Of a stretch of 64,000 nucleotides of DNA, positions 31,740 to 44,798 are shown one piece after another. The stretch comes from Piromyces finnis (lineage: Eukaryota > Neocallimastigomycota > Neocallimastigomycetes > Neocallimastigales > Neocallimastigaceae). The notes below the pieces were generated by a model. It saw only the letters and a program-made list of their open reading frames with translations, did not search any database and was not told the DNA's origin. The position numbers were made by a program, and so were the translations under genes. The stretch spans positions 42,501-106,500 of the forward strand of contig MCFH01000038.1 of the NCBI GenBank assembly GCA_002104945.1. Reading direction: 5' to 3'. Positions within the stretch are counted from its first letter, which is position 1; every line of letters starts with the position of its first letter.

Positions 31740-33302
31740 ATTTCTGTTGATGATATTAGGAAAAGAGTTTATCTACATTCTCAGGTTATCTTGGCTGAAC
31801 GCGAAACTTTATCGGAGGCATTCAGGATAGCTGAAAAAGCTGAACAAAGAACTATTAAAAATAATGAAGCTAGTAACATCTCTATGGTTTTCAAAATGAA
31901 AGTTCTAACCGAAATATTTTATTGGACCATTCACTATATAAAATTAATTAACAATGATTATAATGATAATATGCCTAATAATTATAGTGAACTTTACTCG
32001 AATAATAGAAATGGAGTACCAACAAGGCATTCAAATTTTTGAACCTAAAGAAACTATGAGAATATGTATTTTAATAATAGTAATTTCAGGAGTATCAGAT
32101 TTTTTTTTTTTTTTTTTTTTTTAACTTCCGAGTGCATTTCTCCCATCGATCAGAGTTAGCTCCAATGGTGGTTCTTAGAGAAACGTTGGCTCATTCCTAT
32201 TGCTAGGTGGTTGTGACCCTCCTGGTCTGTCATACTGTTTCTTCAGCTTCGACGCTCACTTAATCCATGTACATTAGATGCATGTCGTTGTACGATATTT
32301 CACAACTACAATGCTAAGCCTCTTATAGTCAATTTGATCACGTGTCAACCGCCCCCTAATGTTTACACTTAAATTGATTAAGGAATATTTTGTGTTTTTG
32401 GCATAGCCTAAGTCACCACTTATTAAGTTCTAATTTGGAATGTACCATGTACACTAGACCCTCTCAGGCCGGCTAGACGAGTGTTATTATCATAGTAGTA
32501 AATTAGAAAGTTCATTTATACTTACCTGAATATCATAACCCAACCCATGGCAAACCCAGTGGGAAAATCCACAGGCACTGACATCTGCGGGGTCGAACCA
32601 GAAGCCTTATGTATGCTAAGGAAACGCCTTAACAACCAGGATAAAAACTGGAACGAAGGAGTATCAGATGCTACTATTGCAAGTAAATGGAACATAAAGC
32701 TGGTGAATGTCCAAATAAAAGAGAAAGAAATGATAGAAATAATTTCAAATAGATATGAAAATATAATAATTATGATAACAATAGTTACAACAACAATAGT
32801 TATTTAAATGACTTTAATACTAATAATAATAACATCAACCAAAATGTTAATAGGAAAACTAATGAAAATAATTATATGGGTTATTATAATAAAAATAACT
32901 ATAATAATATGAATAATAATTATTATATACACCAATAATGCTTATAAGAAAGGTATTTTTAATTCAAGTGGAAATTATAATTATAATGAAAGTAATAATA
33001 TTAGTAAACTATAATAATTATAACAATAATACTGGATATAACGGATATAATAATAATGGTTTCAATAGTTATAATAAAAACAATACAATGAACAACAACA
33101 TATTTAACAATTTCAGTAATGCCAATGAGAATAATATAAAGAATAACATTAATGATAGTGATAACAGGAACAATATTAATAATAATTATACTAGTCAATT
33201 AAATAATCAATATTATAATACTAATAATTATAAAAAGAATTTATCAGAAAATCACTATATTAAACCAAATAATGTTCCAACCAAAATTAATTTAAAAAAT
33301 TA
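31740..33302 (+). pseudogene. Broken LTR-retrotransposon gag, interrupted by a SINE
   Basis: 31745-31900 encodes a Gag-like helix (LSEAFRIAEKAEQRT). An Asn-rich stretch follows. Across the SINE insertion the frame resumes at 32671 with C-Y-Y-C-K-stop-M-E-H-K-A-G-E-C. This is a CCHC zinc knuckle (CX2CX4HX4C) spoiled by a nonsense codon. A long Asn/Tyr-rich tail follows to 33302 in shifting frames. The knuckle makes it different from the knuckle-less Gags of elements 1 and 2. No matching pol was found in the window. The gene is dead: it has a stop, frameshifts and an insertion. Confidence 0.8.
32101..32656 (-). mobile_element. Full-length tRNA-derived SINE inside a gag pseudogene
   Basis: A perfect 13-bp target duplication, AGGAGTATCAGAT, lies at 32088-32100 and 32657-32669. 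On the minus strand the head folds like a tRNA. GGTTGTTAAGGCG is the D arm and A box. CCTTA-GCATACA-TAAGG is a 5-bp anticodon stem with a 7-nt loop. CTGGTTCGACCCC is the T arm and B box. An unrelated body of about 480 bp and a 22-base poly-A tail (T run at 32101-32122) follow. The copy at 62134 shares most of the body. Poly-A SINEs are copied by a LINE partner, which is not seen here. Confidence 0.92.
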
Positions 33303-33439
33303 ATCTGAATCAAATAATTTAAACTAGACTATGGGTGAAGGACAACTCCAGTAATCAAACCAAGTCTGAAAACTTTTCTGATTTAAATGATGAATAATAT
33401 AAAATTTATAATGATGAAAATATTATGTATATTCATAAT

Positions 33440-33515
33440 AATAATGAACTAAATAATTATAATAATAATAATAATAATAATAAACATAATAATAATAATA
33501 ATAATAATAATAAAC

Positions 33516-33580
<65 letters not shown>

Positions 33581-33620
33581 CATAATAATAATAAACATAA
33601 TAATAATAATAATAATAAAC

Positions 33621-33661
<41 letters not shown>

Positions 33662-33664
33662 TAG
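33440..33664. repeat. (AAT)n microsatellite with regular AAACAT interruptions
   Basis: Runs of AAT units are broken repeatedly by AAACAT. It would encode poly-Asn with Lys-His in one frame, but it follows a dead gag, so I do not call a protein. Confidence 0.9.
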
Positions 33665-33860
33665 AAATAATAATAATAATTAAATAAAGAAATCTTAAAC
33701 CAAAATCTAATTATATAATTATCAATTTTATTATTTTATTTTTATTATTATAAAATAGAAATTAATATCTAATATTATTCAACTATTTTCCCCTATTGTT
33801 AACCTCCATAATTTTTATATATTTATGATATTTTTGAAATATATTGTATCATTTCATTAG
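33665..33860 (+). repeat. Dispersed direct repeat, copy 2
   Basis: Similar to 29430-29660 in word order, with small deletions. The following bases to 34319 are AT-rich without any feature I can support. Confidence 0.65.
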
Positions 33861-34319
33861 GTAATGAAACTAGTAAATATAAAATTACTATTAGTCAGTA
33901 TAAATTATTAAGAAAAAATAATGTTTTATTTTTTATTATTATTTCAGAAAATAAGTATTTTATCAAAAATAAATTTATTAATATATTTAATAATTCCATT
34001 TTTTATTTTTTATATTTTATTATATATATTTAAATATATATATTTATATAATTTTTAATTTTTATAGTTATTATGTAATTAAACAATTAATCTGGCAAAT
34101 TTAAAATATACAAATATAAATATAATATTCTTAATTAACTATAAAAAATAATTTTTTAATAATGAAAATTATAAATATAATATTATTAAATCTTATTTTT
34201 GTTAAAGTTAATATAAAAGAAATTAATCATTAATATCTGTGTATGTTATGATTATTAAAAAAAAATAATTAACTAATATATAATTACAATAAGTTATAAT
34301 ATCAATAAATTACTATATA

Positions 34320-35872
34320 TTAATTCGATGAATTAATCATTGATTTATTTTGATTATGACTATTTTTTTCACTATTACAACTACTATTATCATCTATACT
34401 CTTTTTTTCTATTGATGTTCGGAAATGATAATCTAAAACTTTAGAAAACTTTCCATTACTACTGATATGACTTTTATTTCCTTGATTTGAATTCACAGAC
34501 ATTTTTAACTCATTGTTGGTATTACTATTGTGATAAATATTAAGTTGACCAGAAAAATCAAAAATATTTTTATTTTTGTTAAATAATGGTATAAATATTC
34601 GAAATGCATAATAAAAGATATAATTCACAATAGTAAAAATGAAGAAAACAATTTGATGAACTAAATAATATGTAATATAGTTATTAAACTTTAAATAATT
34701 TAGTATATTTATAGCGATAATACCAATACAATTAACATATACAGCAGAAGTTATATATTGAATATCTAAAGCAGTTTCTTTTATATTCCATTCAACAAAT
34801 AATAAATATCCAATACCAATAATAATTATTCCTTTAAATCCAATAATCATTATCATAATAGATTGCCCTATAGAATCTTTCATATTACATACTTGGAAAT
34901 TTTTTCTATCTGAACCAATGATTGTTGTCAATTCATATGGAAACATCATATATAATAAACATAAAAGTGCATCGAAAATTAAAAATAAAATTATAAATGG
35001 ATATTTATGAATCTTAATCCAATTTGAAAAATTATTTTCTTCTGGGAAATTACAAATTAATTTATATAACGTTGGTATTAATATAAATATATAACCAAAC
35101 GAATAAAAAAATATTTCTAAATGACATTTAAAGCTATTTAATGATCCAATTTCTAACATTCGACTAAATAATTGTAATATAATACCAATAATAACCATAC
35201 ACCATAAATCTTTGGTAAAGAATTTGAAATATGACTTGTACTTTTTAATATAAAGTAATGCCAGTGATGTTAAAATGAATATACTACTAAAAGAATAAAT
35301 GATTGAAATGATTAATCCAATACTAGTATCTTCTGTACTTAATGATAGATAATATATATGATCAATGTTATACATATTCATTAATGCATCTTCAACTGTT
35401 TTATTTCCATATATATATTCATATGCGTATTGCCTAAATTTTGATGAATAATCCTCATAGTCTTTTATACGATTATAAGGCCTTGGAATAGGTTGAAAGC
35501 TTTTCATTAAAGAACAGTCTATATGTGTACATACTTCTTCATCTTCATATAAACTTACTCTTGGGGAATATAAGGAATTCATTACTAAATATTTTTTATG
35601 AAAATATTCTGATGTCATATATTCAATTGCTTTAGCAGCTGCAATTTTATTTTCTTCATCAGAGTATTTATTTATTCCAATATTAGAACCTCCGATAATT
35701 CCACTTGATACACCTTCTGTCTGACCGGGTAATGGACTTGTAATATAATACGGGCTTACATTATCATAGTACCAAAACTTTAAAAATATTGCTGATCCAT
35801 CAAATTTAGTAAATACAAGATTCTTATCCAACTTAAGTATATCCTCTAATAAATTAATAATTTATTACCAAA

Positions 35873-35909
<37 letters not shown>

Positions 35910-37052
35910 GTTGTTGTTGTTATTATTATATTTATAATGATTATATATATTAATATTACCTAGATTAAGTTCCTCTTTAATCTGTTTAATCATTTTTAAG
36001 GCATTCTTAGCATTTTTACTTTTTAAATCAGGAAAAGGAGATCCAATTGAATCTCGAAATGAATAGATAAATTCATACAATGAACTAGTTCCATCTTCTC
36101 CGTCTATAATAAGCATATAGGAAAAAAGTTATTTATTTTTTAAAAGAAAGAAATTATAATATTTATTAAATTTTTATGATAAATAAAAATGAAGTTATTT
36201 TTCATATTTTACCACAAAAAATACCATTATATGGAATTAAATTGGTATTATTAACTTTTTTTTCTTCTTCTAATATATATTTGGCTGTCTCTTTCAGTTC
36301 TTCCCATGTTTTTGGTACTCTTTTTTCATATTTATTCAATAAGACTTTGTTTGAATATAAACCAGTAATATCAACAGTAACAGGCTTAATAAAATATATT
36401 AAATTTGTATATAAATAATAATTAAATAAAAAATATTTAATAAATAAAGTACATAGAATTAAATAAAATAAAATAAATTAATCAAGAATATTTAATAATA
36501 ATGAAACATCATAATTACCAAGCCAATTAATCTTTCTTCATTTACGCAAGCTTTATATATTTCCGGATGAAATTGCTTACTATAATCTATTGATAAATAC
36601 TTTTTTAAATCTTCATAATGAGATGCATATATCGATGATACTCTTGCTGAATTAAAAAATATATCATATTTTTTTAATTTTTTTGCGAAATGAGCGCCAA
36701 TAAATGAACTAAAATCATTTGAATCTCCTTCTAATGCAGTTATTGCGTTTAAATTTATTGTTATATTTAATGAATTAGTTTTTGAATATTCATTAAAATC
36801 ATTAACCAATGAAGTAAAATATTCATTATTTGAGTCATAAGCATATATTACTGCATTAATAACAATTGCACCTCCAAAATCTAATGTTCAATAAAATATA
36901 AATATATATTATTAAAAATTGAAAAAATATTATAATCATGTTTTAAATAAATATATTTATAAAAATAGGTTTATTATGAATAGTATATTACTGATAATAT
37001 GATGAGAGCAGAAAAAAATAACTAATATATATACTAATATCATTTTATTCAT
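34320..37052 (-). CDS. Class C GPCR-like receptor with a bacterial-type solute-binding ectodomain
   Basis: My five-exon model on the minus strand is 36992-37052, 36519-36880, 36213-36384, 35960-36103 and 34320-35845, 754 residues with phases matching at every junction. Exon 1 encodes a hydrophobic signal peptide (MNKMILVYILVIFFCS). Residues of about 22-400 look like an ABC-type sugar-binding protein: GLPVTVDITGLYSNK, VPKTWEELKETAKYI, LYEFIYSF and AAKAIEYMTS with the spacing of that family. From about residue 420, seven hydrophobic helices resemble the 7tm_3 core of GABA-B/metabotropic receptors, followed by a polar Ser/Asn-rich tail of about 85 residues. Gut fungi are known to have such fusions, thought to sense sugars. 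The ligand is unknown. The exon 3 donor has an alternative GT 10 bases upstream. Intron 4 contains a TTA microsatellite. Confidence 0.88.
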
Positions 37053-37813
37053 ATTTATGTATTTTATAAAAATATAAGATTTATTCCTTTATAATCATAT
37101 TTATATTAACGTTGTTTTAAAGATATAATTACAAATTGAAATATTATTAATAATTAAAATAGAAAAAACTTTAAAAATAATTTTTCCTATTTTATATTCA
37201 AAAAACATATTATAATATTTATTTTCTTCTTTTCTTCTTTCCTTTTATTAATTTTAAATTTTAATTTTTTTAATTATTATACTTTAATAAGTTAAATATA
37301 AATTTTATATAATAAATAAAATAATAAATATATTTAAAAAATATCATAGAGTGCTAAAAAAATTAGGTTAATTTGATGTTAAAAATTTAAACTATTTAGG
37401 TTTATATTAATATTAGTTATGTTTATTTAAAGCTACTTAAAAATCATTACTATTGAAATAATGATGATAACAAGAATTATAGATATTTAATCATAATAAT
37501 TTTTATAGGATTAAAGAATATTTTTTTTTTGAATTAAAATATATCTAAATGTATTTAAAAATATATATATTATAATAAAATAATATAATGATGATATTAT
37601 GAAATATGAAAGTTGTATTAACAATTTTTATATTTATAAAAGTCAATTCCTTCATAGTAATTACTTAAAATAATATAATTAAAAAGACAAGATGAAAAAC
37701 AAAGCAGACTATATATAAATTTTATAAATATTTAAAATTTTTAAATACTAAAATATATTTAAAAACTTTACTAATTTTTATTTAAAAACAAATATTTAAA
37801 TTTTCCAATAACT

Positions 37814-38139
37814 TTATTTTTTTTTACATTTTTAATTTTAATAATTGAATATTTTCAAACTATTTTTATTAAAAGTTCCTATTGAAATATAGCTTAAAAA
37901 ATAACATTTATTTAAATTCCTTTTCTCATAAAACCTTAAACTTATTTTTATTCTTATTTAATAGTGTATCATCATTAAAATAATTATTTTTTTTTACATT
38001 TTTAATTTTAATAATTGAATATTTTCAAACTATTTTTATTAAAAGTTCCTATTGAAATATAGCTTAAAAAATAACATTTATTTAAATTCCTTTTCTCATA
38101 AAACCTTAAACTTATTTTTATTCTTATTTAATAGTGTAT
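37814..38139 (+). repeat. Tandem duplication, two copies with a 170-bp period
   Basis: 37814-37969 and 37984-38139 are identical over 156 bp by eye. The short sequence between the copies (CATCATTAAAATAATTA) recurs after the second copy near 38159, where 18 more bases precede it. Confidence 0.9.
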
Positions 38140-40600
38140 AATTTACCAAGAAATGTTCACATCATTAAAATAATTAAATTTTTAAATGAATTTTAAATAA
38201 AATTTTTGATTTTTTTTTTTATTAAAATTCTATTTATTTAATAATAAAGATTAGATTCAAAGTTATATTTTTATTTATAAAAATTAAATTATAGTTCCTT
38301 TTTTTTTTTTTTTAAAAAAAAAAAAGATAGTATTGTACTATAAGCTAGTTATTATTGATTATTAATTTATTAAAAGTTGTATGAAGGATTTTTGAAAAAA
38401 AAAATATTATTTATTCTTTTCTTTTTGACTTTTAAAAAAATTTATTTGTTTTTCATTGTAATATTAAATACCTTATTTAGTTTAATAAAGTGTACATAGA
38501 GATAGATTTTAATTAAAAAAAAAATTAAATCATATATAGTTAAGTTTATTTCATAAATATGAATATCGTACTAAAACTTTATAACAAAAAAAAAATATGA
38601 AAGCTTACTGAATATTATTATAACTTGGCATATTTTCAATATTTCTTAATATTGCTTTATATTTTTTAAAATTGAATAATAATGGCTGATTTCATAATAT
38701 CTTTGAGTATTTATATAATATAATATATAAAAGTTTTTAAAGTTATCATAACAGTTAATTATCTAATTAATAATCTATATAATAAGCTTTACAAAAATTT
38801 ATTTTATTTATATTCTAGGTAAGGTTTAATTTAATATTAATATCAATGAATTATCTTTTGAATTAATTTTATTATTAATTAAAATTATTATTAATTTTTC
38901 ATTTTTTTAAAAACTTTATGAATATTGTCCTATACCAAAAGTGGTGTTTTCTATTAGTCATTTATCAAAAATGATAACAGACAAGTAATTATATTATATT
39001 TTTTGAACTACTCTTCAATTGCTTTATAGTATTTTATCTCATTAACTATTATACTAGCTTTAACATTATTTACTATTTTATTTAAGCAATTTTTACTTGT
39101 TTTTCTAATATTTACTTAAATAATAATAAATTATATTTATAGAAGAATTACACCAAAAATATCATTTATTACTAACATAGTAATTTCAAATATGACATGT
39201 TTAATTGTATTTTTATATTTTCTTTAATTTATTGTTTTTACACTTTAATAGTTTTTATTATATAAAAATTTATTTTTGTTTATTGATTATTAAAATTAAC
39301 TATATTAACTATATTTAAAATTAATATTTTTCTTAATTGTCTTAGTCCTCTTAATTTCTATTAAAAAATATGATTTATTGTTAACAAATAATTCTCTCAA
39401 ATTAACTCTTTAATTGTGTTTTATATGATATCTTTATTATATTTTGTTATATTTTTATTGTCTGTTTATTGTCTGTTTGTATAAAGATGAAAATTTTAAC
39501 TTCCTTTTATACATTTCTCGTTAATTATTATTTTAAACTGTTAAATAATACTATTAATATTAATGTTATTATTTATTAAAAAGAATAAATTAAAATTATG
39601 GTTTTAGTATTATAAAATATTACTTATTTAATCTTCTTTTTACTTCAAAATGTTTAAATTTTAGACAAGTTATTATAAACTATCATTAAATATATAATAC
39701 CATAATATAATAATTAAAATTAAAATAAAATTAAAATATTAAAAATATCAATTACTCTAAAAGCTTATTTTGTACAGGAACATAAAAGAGTTCCATATTT
39801 TATCTTTAAAATTGTAAAATATATGTTTAAAGAACATTTAAATAAGACAGTAAAATTAGTAATTTGATGCACAACATTTTATTTGAGCTCATTTATTTTT
39901 ATTTATTTATTATTGTTTTTATTATTTTAACATATTATTTGATTAAGTTTTTTTTTATTTAATAATCATTAATTAAATCGTTTTTATTTTAAGTATATAT
40001 AGCGAAAAAAGAAAAATGAATGTATATAAAAGGAAGATAAAATTTCTTCTTTATACAGATAGTAAAAGATAGTAAAAAGAAATTATAATAATAAAACATA
40101 ATTATTAAGTTTATCTTGTGAAAGTTGTTTATTAATTATAAAGCTTATTTTATATTAAATTTGTAGTTTCATTGAATTTTTATTAATTATAAAACTTTTA
40201 ATAAAAAACCTTAATTAAAAAAATTAAATATATTTATAACTCAATCTGACTAAACTTTAAATTGAATGTATTATTGTAAGAAGATAATCTGAAACAGATT
40301 GTAAAATAACTTTAAACGCAAAATAAAATTTCTTTTAAAATATTCTTTTATTCTTTTACTAATATTTTTATGAAGCTATTGACCGTCAAAAAATTATTTG
40401 CAATTACATTTAGTTATATTGATGAAAAATATTTTATTATTTAACTTTATAAAATACTAAAAATTATCTTCTTAATAAACTTTTTAATCAAAGTTTATTA
40501 TAATTTATTAAAATATATATAACTTTTAGTTATTCAAAATTCAAATAAATTATAACTATTTATTAGTATTGGTATTGGTTTAATATTTATAATATTATAC

Positions 40601-40639
40601 TATAATTTATACATTTCATAATAAAATGTATAAATTATA
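40601..40639. repeat. Palindrome with 16-bp arms and a 7-nt loop
   Basis: TATAATTTATACATTT (40601-40616) pairs exactly with 40624-40639. There is no nearby gene to relate it to. Confidence 0.8.
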
Positions 40640-42278
40640 CTATTTAAAACTATTTTAATCTAAAAATATAATTGTTATATAAAAAAAAAAGTAAATTTAA
40701 AAATTTATAGTTTTTTTTTTTTTTTTAAGAATTTTATTAATTAATTAAAATTTCTTATAAAGTCTATTTTTATTTACAATATTAGATATAAATTATTCAT
40801 TTAATCTTTATTTTTTATGTACACTTTTTTTATTGTATTAAAACATTAAAAAATTTTTAATTATATTATAAATTAAAATTTTATCATTTCAGTTTCTTTT
40901 AATATAATCTTATTAAAAATAAAGTTGGTGTAACTATTGTTGCCAAATACAAATTCCTTAATATAGAAAAATCAAAAAATGATTTTCGTTTTTTTTTTTT
41001 ATGTTAATAAAATTTTATAATAAATAAAGTTTTTTTGTATCAATCTTATTCATTTAATAATTAACTTATGATTTTAATATTATTGTGGATGATCAATTGA
41101 AACAATGAGAGAATAAAAATCTAAATTTAAAAACTTGTGTGATATGAGACTATAATTTATTATAAAATTTTAAATATCATCAAATATACTAAATTCCTAA
41201 TTAATAGTAATGCTTATTTTTATAAAAAAAGCGCAAAAAGAAAAAATAAATCATTATCATAAAAGGTAAAAAGTCGTATTATAGTTTTTTATAATAAAAT
41301 ATATTTCAATTAAGATGATTAATTTTATTATTAATATCTTCTTTTATTGTTATCTAAATTATTACATATATTATTTTAGTATTTTAATAAATTAAATTAA
41401 TATATTTATGATTATAATTATAATATTACCATTCTACCAAATAATATATTATAATATATTCATACAAGTTAAGAATTATATTGTACAACATTAATCATTG
41501 GAATAAATAAAAAAAGCCGTTTGACTAAGTATGAATAAAGGATATGAATGAAAGTGGTATAAAACTAAGAAATATCACGTGACAATTATTAACATCATAT
41601 AATGAATATTGATATATTATTATAATATATTATTTATTAACAATAAATTGAATTATTCATTTTTCAATACAATATATCCATATATAAATGGTAAATAGTA
41701 ATTATATTTAATTATTCAATAATCATGTTGAATTATATAATGATTATTATAATAAATTAGATTAAATTAAATATAAATTAAAAAAAATTCAATTATTATG
41801 TAAATAAATAATAAATAAATAATAGATATTATAATTTTAAATAATAATAAAATAATATTTTAAATATGAAATATATACCCTTAATTTAAAATTATATATA
41901 ATTACTCTATTTTCTTTTTTCATTTTTTTTAAAGGCATTTTAAAATTTGATTATTTTATTAAAGTAAAAGTTGAAAAAATAAAGTAAATTATAAATACTA
42001 AAATAATCAAGGAATTAATTTTTTTTTTAAAATAAAAAATATAAAAATATTTAAAGTAATCAGGAATTATCTTTAAATGTATTAATTATTATTCTAATAA
42101 AAAAAATTAATTAAATAATAATCAATCAGATTACATCAATCAATCTTTTGGAATAAAATTTATTTTTTTCAAAGAAATAATACAAATATATATATAATCA
42201 ATAAGTTCAATCCAATTAAAATTTGCATTAATTATTTTAAAAAAAAAATAATCTCAAACGTTTAAAAATATTAACAAA

Positions 42279-43811
42279 ATGGATTTCATGAAAAGAAATT
42301 TTATTCTAACTTTAGTTAGTTTATGTAGCTTTTTATTAGTTCAAGCCTCTATTCCAGGTTTTGAAATCAGTATTAGTAAATCATGGACTGGTGATACTAC
42401 TACTTATTCACAAGCAGAAGGTAAAATTGTAAATGCTAGTAAATTAAAGCTTAATAATTGGTATATTGAAGTACCATTTGACCCAGACCACCAAAAATTC
42501 CAAGGCAGTTGGGGTTGTGAAGTTGAAGAAAAAGAAGATAAATTAGTTCTTACTGGTGAAGTTACCAATAAAACACTTAAAGTTTTAACTGAAACAACTT
42601 TCGGATTTATTATTGCTAGTACTGGTGTTAAGTTTGATGTCGAAAGTGCTGTTTTATATACTCAAACAAAATCTGTTCCAAACCATACTGAAGCTGATGG
42701 TTCTGATGATTCTTCTGATATGAACATTGGTTTACCATACGAAAATAATCGTTATTTCCCAGAATCTATGGATGTTGATGATATTAAAGCTGCTGCTACT
42801 GCAATGAATGTTGCTGAAGTAAAGGCTGTAATTTACAAGGAAATTAATGAACATTGGGATGTTATTAGTGAATACTTAAATACTGATGATATGTTTAAGG
42901 TATTTGCTCTTTTCTTAGGTTGGGCTTCTCGTGAATCTACTTTAAATGCTGGTGTTGAAACTGCTCAAGAAGATGGTTTTGGTGTTAATTCTGCTCATGC
43001 TTATGGTCCATTCCAAACTGCTGTTACTGCTTTTTACGGTTGTGATCCTACTTTCGATCAAGAAGATGATGTTCCAGAATTATATTGGTACACTTTATCT
43101 GAAAGAAACTTCTTTGATCCATACATTTCTACTCACATGGGTATTCGTAAACTTATTCACTTTGTTAAGGAAGCTGTTGCTTTTGAAAATACTGGTATTG
43201 ATATTATTCGTTGTGCTTTAAAGGGTTTCAATAGTGGTCACGCTAACCCAATGCAAGAATCTGAAAAGGGAACTGGTTATTCTGATGAAATTGGTGCTTT
43301 AGCTGGTTGGTATTACAAAACTCATCATTTTGATGATGAAGTTTACACTTGGACTGGTGATGCAAGAGTTGATCGTTCTGACCCATGGGCCTGGTGGGAC
43401 AATGCTGAACCATACACTAATCTTAAGGTTGTTGTTCGTGTCGTTAATCCAGAAGATGGTACTACTGCTACTTACTCTTCTCTTAGTCTTCCAACCCCAA
43501 CTTCAACTGTCCCAACTACTACTATGAGTGATATTAAACCAACTTCAAATGGTGCTTGCTGGGCTGATGCTATTGGTTACCCATGTTGTAAGGGATGTGA
43601 TGTTATTACTACTGATGATGATGGTGATTGGGGTGTTGAAAACAACCAATGGTGTGGTATTGACTCAGTTAAATGTAAGAAGGAAACTTGTTTCTCAGAA
43701 GCTCAAGGTTTCCCTTGTTGTGAAGAATGTAGATTAGTTTACACTGATGAAAGTGGTTTATGGGGTGTTGAAAACAATGAATGGTGTGGTCTTAAGGATT
43801 CTTGTAATTAA
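42279..43811 (+). CDS. Secreted lysozyme/transglycosylase-like protein with two fungal dockerins
   Basis: 510 residues, no intron. A signal peptide covers residues 1-23 (cleavage after VQA). Residues 24-130 look like a beta-rich carbohydrate-binding or expansin-like module ([10 protein letters not shown] ... WYIEVPF). Residues 200-350 have the order of motifs seen in SLT/GH23-type lysozymes: RES at 218-220 (Glu219 as candidate catalytic acid), AYGPFQ at 241-246 and FNSG at 317-320. A Pro/Thr/Ser linker (403-415) leads to two Cys-rich fungal dockerins of CBM10 type at about 427-466 and 471-509, each with GxPCC and WGVENNxWCG. Dockerins attach enzymes to cohesin-like partners in the fungal cellulosome. 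The catalytic assignment is tentative; the dockerins are certain. It could attack bacterial cell walls or chitin-like polymers. Confidence 0.88.
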   Translation: MDFMKRNFILTLVSLCSFLLVQASIPGFEISISKSWTGDTTTYSQAEGKIVNASKLKLNNWYIEVPFDPDHQKFQGSWGCEVEEKEDKLVLTGEVTNKTLKVLTETTFGFIIASTGVKFDVESAVLYTQTKSVPNHTEADGSDDSSDMNIGLPYENNRYFPESMDVDDIKAAATAMNVAEVKAVIYKEINEHWDVISEYLNTDDMFKVFALFLGWASRESTLNAGVETAQEDGFGVNSAHAYGPFQTAVTAFYGCDPTFDQEDDVPELYWYTLSERNFFDPYISTHMGIRKLIHFVKEAVAFENTGIDIIRCALKGFNSGHANPMQESEKGTGYSDEIGALAGWYYKTHHFDDEVYTWTGDARVDRSDPWAWWDNAEPYTNLKVVVRVVNPEDGTTATYSSLSLPTPTSTVPTTTMSDIKPTSNGACWADAIGYPCCKGCDVITTDDDGDWGVENNQWCGIDSVKCKKETCFSEAQGFPCCEECRLVYTDESGLWGVENNEWCGLKDSCN

Positions 43812-44798
43812 AGCTATTATTAATTTTTTTTTCAAAAAAAAGAAAAAAAAAAAAAGAAAAATAATGCAAAGAATCCTCTATTTTTTTTATATATATCCAT
43901 AGAATATTAAAAAAAAAACCAATTATTGTTGCAAAAGAAACAATATATATAAAATGCTTTTAATATTTTTTTATATATTTTTTTTTTTTTTGATGTTAAC
44001 AAAAAACAAAAAAATAACAAAAAAAAAAAAAAAAAAAAAAATACGAAAAACATTATATATACAATTATTTATTTATTTATAAATTTAGTTTTAAATTAAG
44101 CTAAATATTTAATTATATATAAAAAAAAGGAAAAAAATTGGTGAATAAATAATGTAAATATATTTCGCAAAGTATAAAAAAAGAAAAATAAATAAAAAAT
44201 TAAAAAAAAAAAAAAAAAAAAAAAAAGAGTTTTATTAGTTTTTTAAAGAGTTGGAAATATAATAGTAAAGGATTAAATCTTAAGTTTATATATTTATGCT
44301 TATATAAACTTAAGATGTGCTTATATAAGATATTTATTTTTTTATTAAATTTTCAAATTTTTTTCTATTTATTACATTAATTTTTTTTTTTTCATTATTA
44401 AGATTTAAATTTCAATTTTATTGGTTTTTTTAAAAAAAAAATACTCTTTGAAACCAATTTCGTTATATTCCTAACAATGATTTAAATAATTCAATATAAT
44501 AAATCAAAATAGATTTCAAAAAAATAGAAATAAATATATATATATTGATACCTCTTTAGGGTAAAAAAAAAAAAAAAAAAGTATATAAAGGCAATAAAAT
44601 TCAAGTTTTTTTTTTTTTTTTTTCTATATTAATTCTATATTAAATAGTTTATTAATTTTTTTTTTAAAAAAAACAAAATTGTTAAATAATATAAATATAA
44701 ATATTTTACAAAACTCTAATATCTTTTTTCTTTATTTCATTTTTTATCATATTAACATATTATATTTAAAATAGAAGAAAAAAAAAACAATTATTAAA
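43812..44798. other. Intergenic region with homopolymers and a hairpin
   Basis: 3' end of the dockerin gene and promoter of the GH18 gene. Many A and T runs are present. A TATA box (TATATAAAGG, about 44582) lies some 215 bp before the GH18 ATG. A 16-bp perfect inverted repeat lies at 44277-44316. Confidence 0.6.
44277..44316. repeat. Hairpin with 16-bp arms and an 8-nt loop
   Basis: ATCTTAAGTTTATATA pairs exactly with TATATAAACTTAAGAT around TTTATGCT, between the dockerin and GH18 genes. Confidence 0.85.

Larger units (their letters stand above)
37053..42278. other. 5.2-kb gene-free AT-rich region
   Basis: Long A/T runs throughout. It holds a 156-bp tandem duplication (37814-38139) and a 16-bp-arm palindrome (40601-40639). 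A word near 39770 (AACATAAAAGAGTTCCATATTTTATC) is shared, inverted and diverged, with about 31650-31690, so old dispersed repeats are present. No coding frame with a domain was found. The last part holds the presumed promoter of the dockerin gene. Confidence 0.6.

Noticed and set aside
32547-32807. 86-codon open frame
   Set aside because: It spans the SINE head and the gag remnant in a frame other than that of the zinc knuckle.
36176-36418. 80-codon plus-strand open frame
   Set aside because: It is the antisense shadow of receptor exon 3, which matches solute-binding proteins on the minus strand.
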